NCBI GenBank assembly: GCA_938074135.1
Contig: CALJFL010000120.1
Location: 1 to 13,917, forward strand
Reading direction: 5' to 3'
Source: an uncultured Halieaceae bacterium
GTDB taxonomy: Bacteria; Pseudomonadota; Gammaproteobacteria; Pseudomonadales; Halieaceae
Length of the DNA: 13,917 bases
A model generated the notes under the pieces. The model was not told the DNA's origin. It was given only the letters and a program-made list of their open reading frames with translations, and did not search any database. Positions 13,791-13,917 of this stretch are shown piece by piece (the stretch's first letter is position 1; each line of letters begins with the position of its first letter). The translations under genes were made by a program, and so were the position numbers.

Positions 13791-13917
13791 TCAGATCGGG
13801 CAGTCGCTGTTACGGCCGTCTTCGTAGAGTAAGCAGGTGTAGCCCTGAGCGTGACTCAAGCTGCCGGGGCTTCGCCGGCAGGTGCCAACCGGCAACATTC
13901 GAAACCGCGTTAATATC
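13791..13917 (-). CDS. Possible 3' end of an unknown gene running in from beyond the window
   Basis: Read leftward, a frame is open from the window edge for 41 codons to TGA at 13791-13793, ending GYTCLLYEDGRNSDCPI. The last 20 or so codons are G/C-rich at the third position like the genuine genes; the first part is less convincing (ATA, TTA, CGA). If real, the gene converges on the acylase with only 2 bp between the stop codons. It overlaps a GC-rich inverted repeat CTGCCGG/CCGGCAG (13861-13867 with 13875-13881) that lacks a T-run, so it is not a clear terminator. The protein family is not recognised, and a short ORF or non-coding DNA are alternatives. Confidence 0.3.
   Translation of the reverse strand, partial: ILTRFRMLPVGTCRRSPGSLSHAQGYTCLLYEDGRNSDCPI

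Noticed and set aside
13861..13881. GC-rich hairpin as the acylase terminator
   Set aside because: No T-run follows it on either strand, and it lies within a possible coding frame.

Overview
The window reads as chromosomal DNA of a GC-rich, probably marine, gammaproteobacterium. The gene content (COQ8-type ABC1 kinases, a wax ester synthase, a steroid-dehydrogenase-like SDR, a PvdQ-like acylase lipoprotein, an M19 dipeptidase and a monofunctional formate-tetrahydrofolate ligase) would fit the Halieaceae/Spongiibacteraceae group. That placement is inference from gene content, not a database match. No rRNA, tRNA, insertion sequence, phage gene or CRISPR array was seen.

Layout. 1-1337 (+): the 3' end of an AbgB-like M20 amidohydrolase, followed after 26 bp and a strong ribosome binding site by a 7-alpha-hydroxysteroid-dehydrogenase-like SDR. 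1417-1935 (+): a DUF1993 protein with its own -10 candidate. 2209-4941 (+): two abutting ABC1/UbiB-family atypical kinases behind a TATAAT promoter. 4933-6393 (-): a WS/DGAT acyltransferase whose 3' end overlaps the second kinase by 9 bp. 6555-7784 (-): an MFS transporter with a clear terminator just after it. 7785-8221: a 437-bp divergent intergenic region with a strong hairpin terminator that has no obvious gene to terminate, several further inverted repeats and a 30-codon mini-ORF. 8222-9895 (+): fhs. 9932-11092 (-): a membrane-anchored M19 dipeptidase. 11290-13788 (+): a large Ntn-hydrolase acylase lipoprotein divergent from the dipeptidase. 13791-13917 (-): possibly the 3' end of another gene.

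How the genes may work together. The amidohydrolase and SDR look like one catabolic unit. The two kinases are almost certainly cotranscribed and translationally coupled; their motifs are of the COQ8 type, a family tied to ubiquinone and lipid metabolism. They meet a neutral-lipid-forming acyltransferase tail to tail. The dipeptidase and acylase are divergent amide-bond hydrolases, both predicted to sit at the outer face of the inner membrane or in the periplasm. They could share a regulatory region and a role in using or detoxifying N-acylated amino acids, peptides or signals.

The best candidate for something undescribed is the structured, terminator-bearing DNA between the MFS gene and fhs. 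It could be a leftward small RNA or an attenuated leader for the MFS gene. The evidence is inspection of inverted repeats only.
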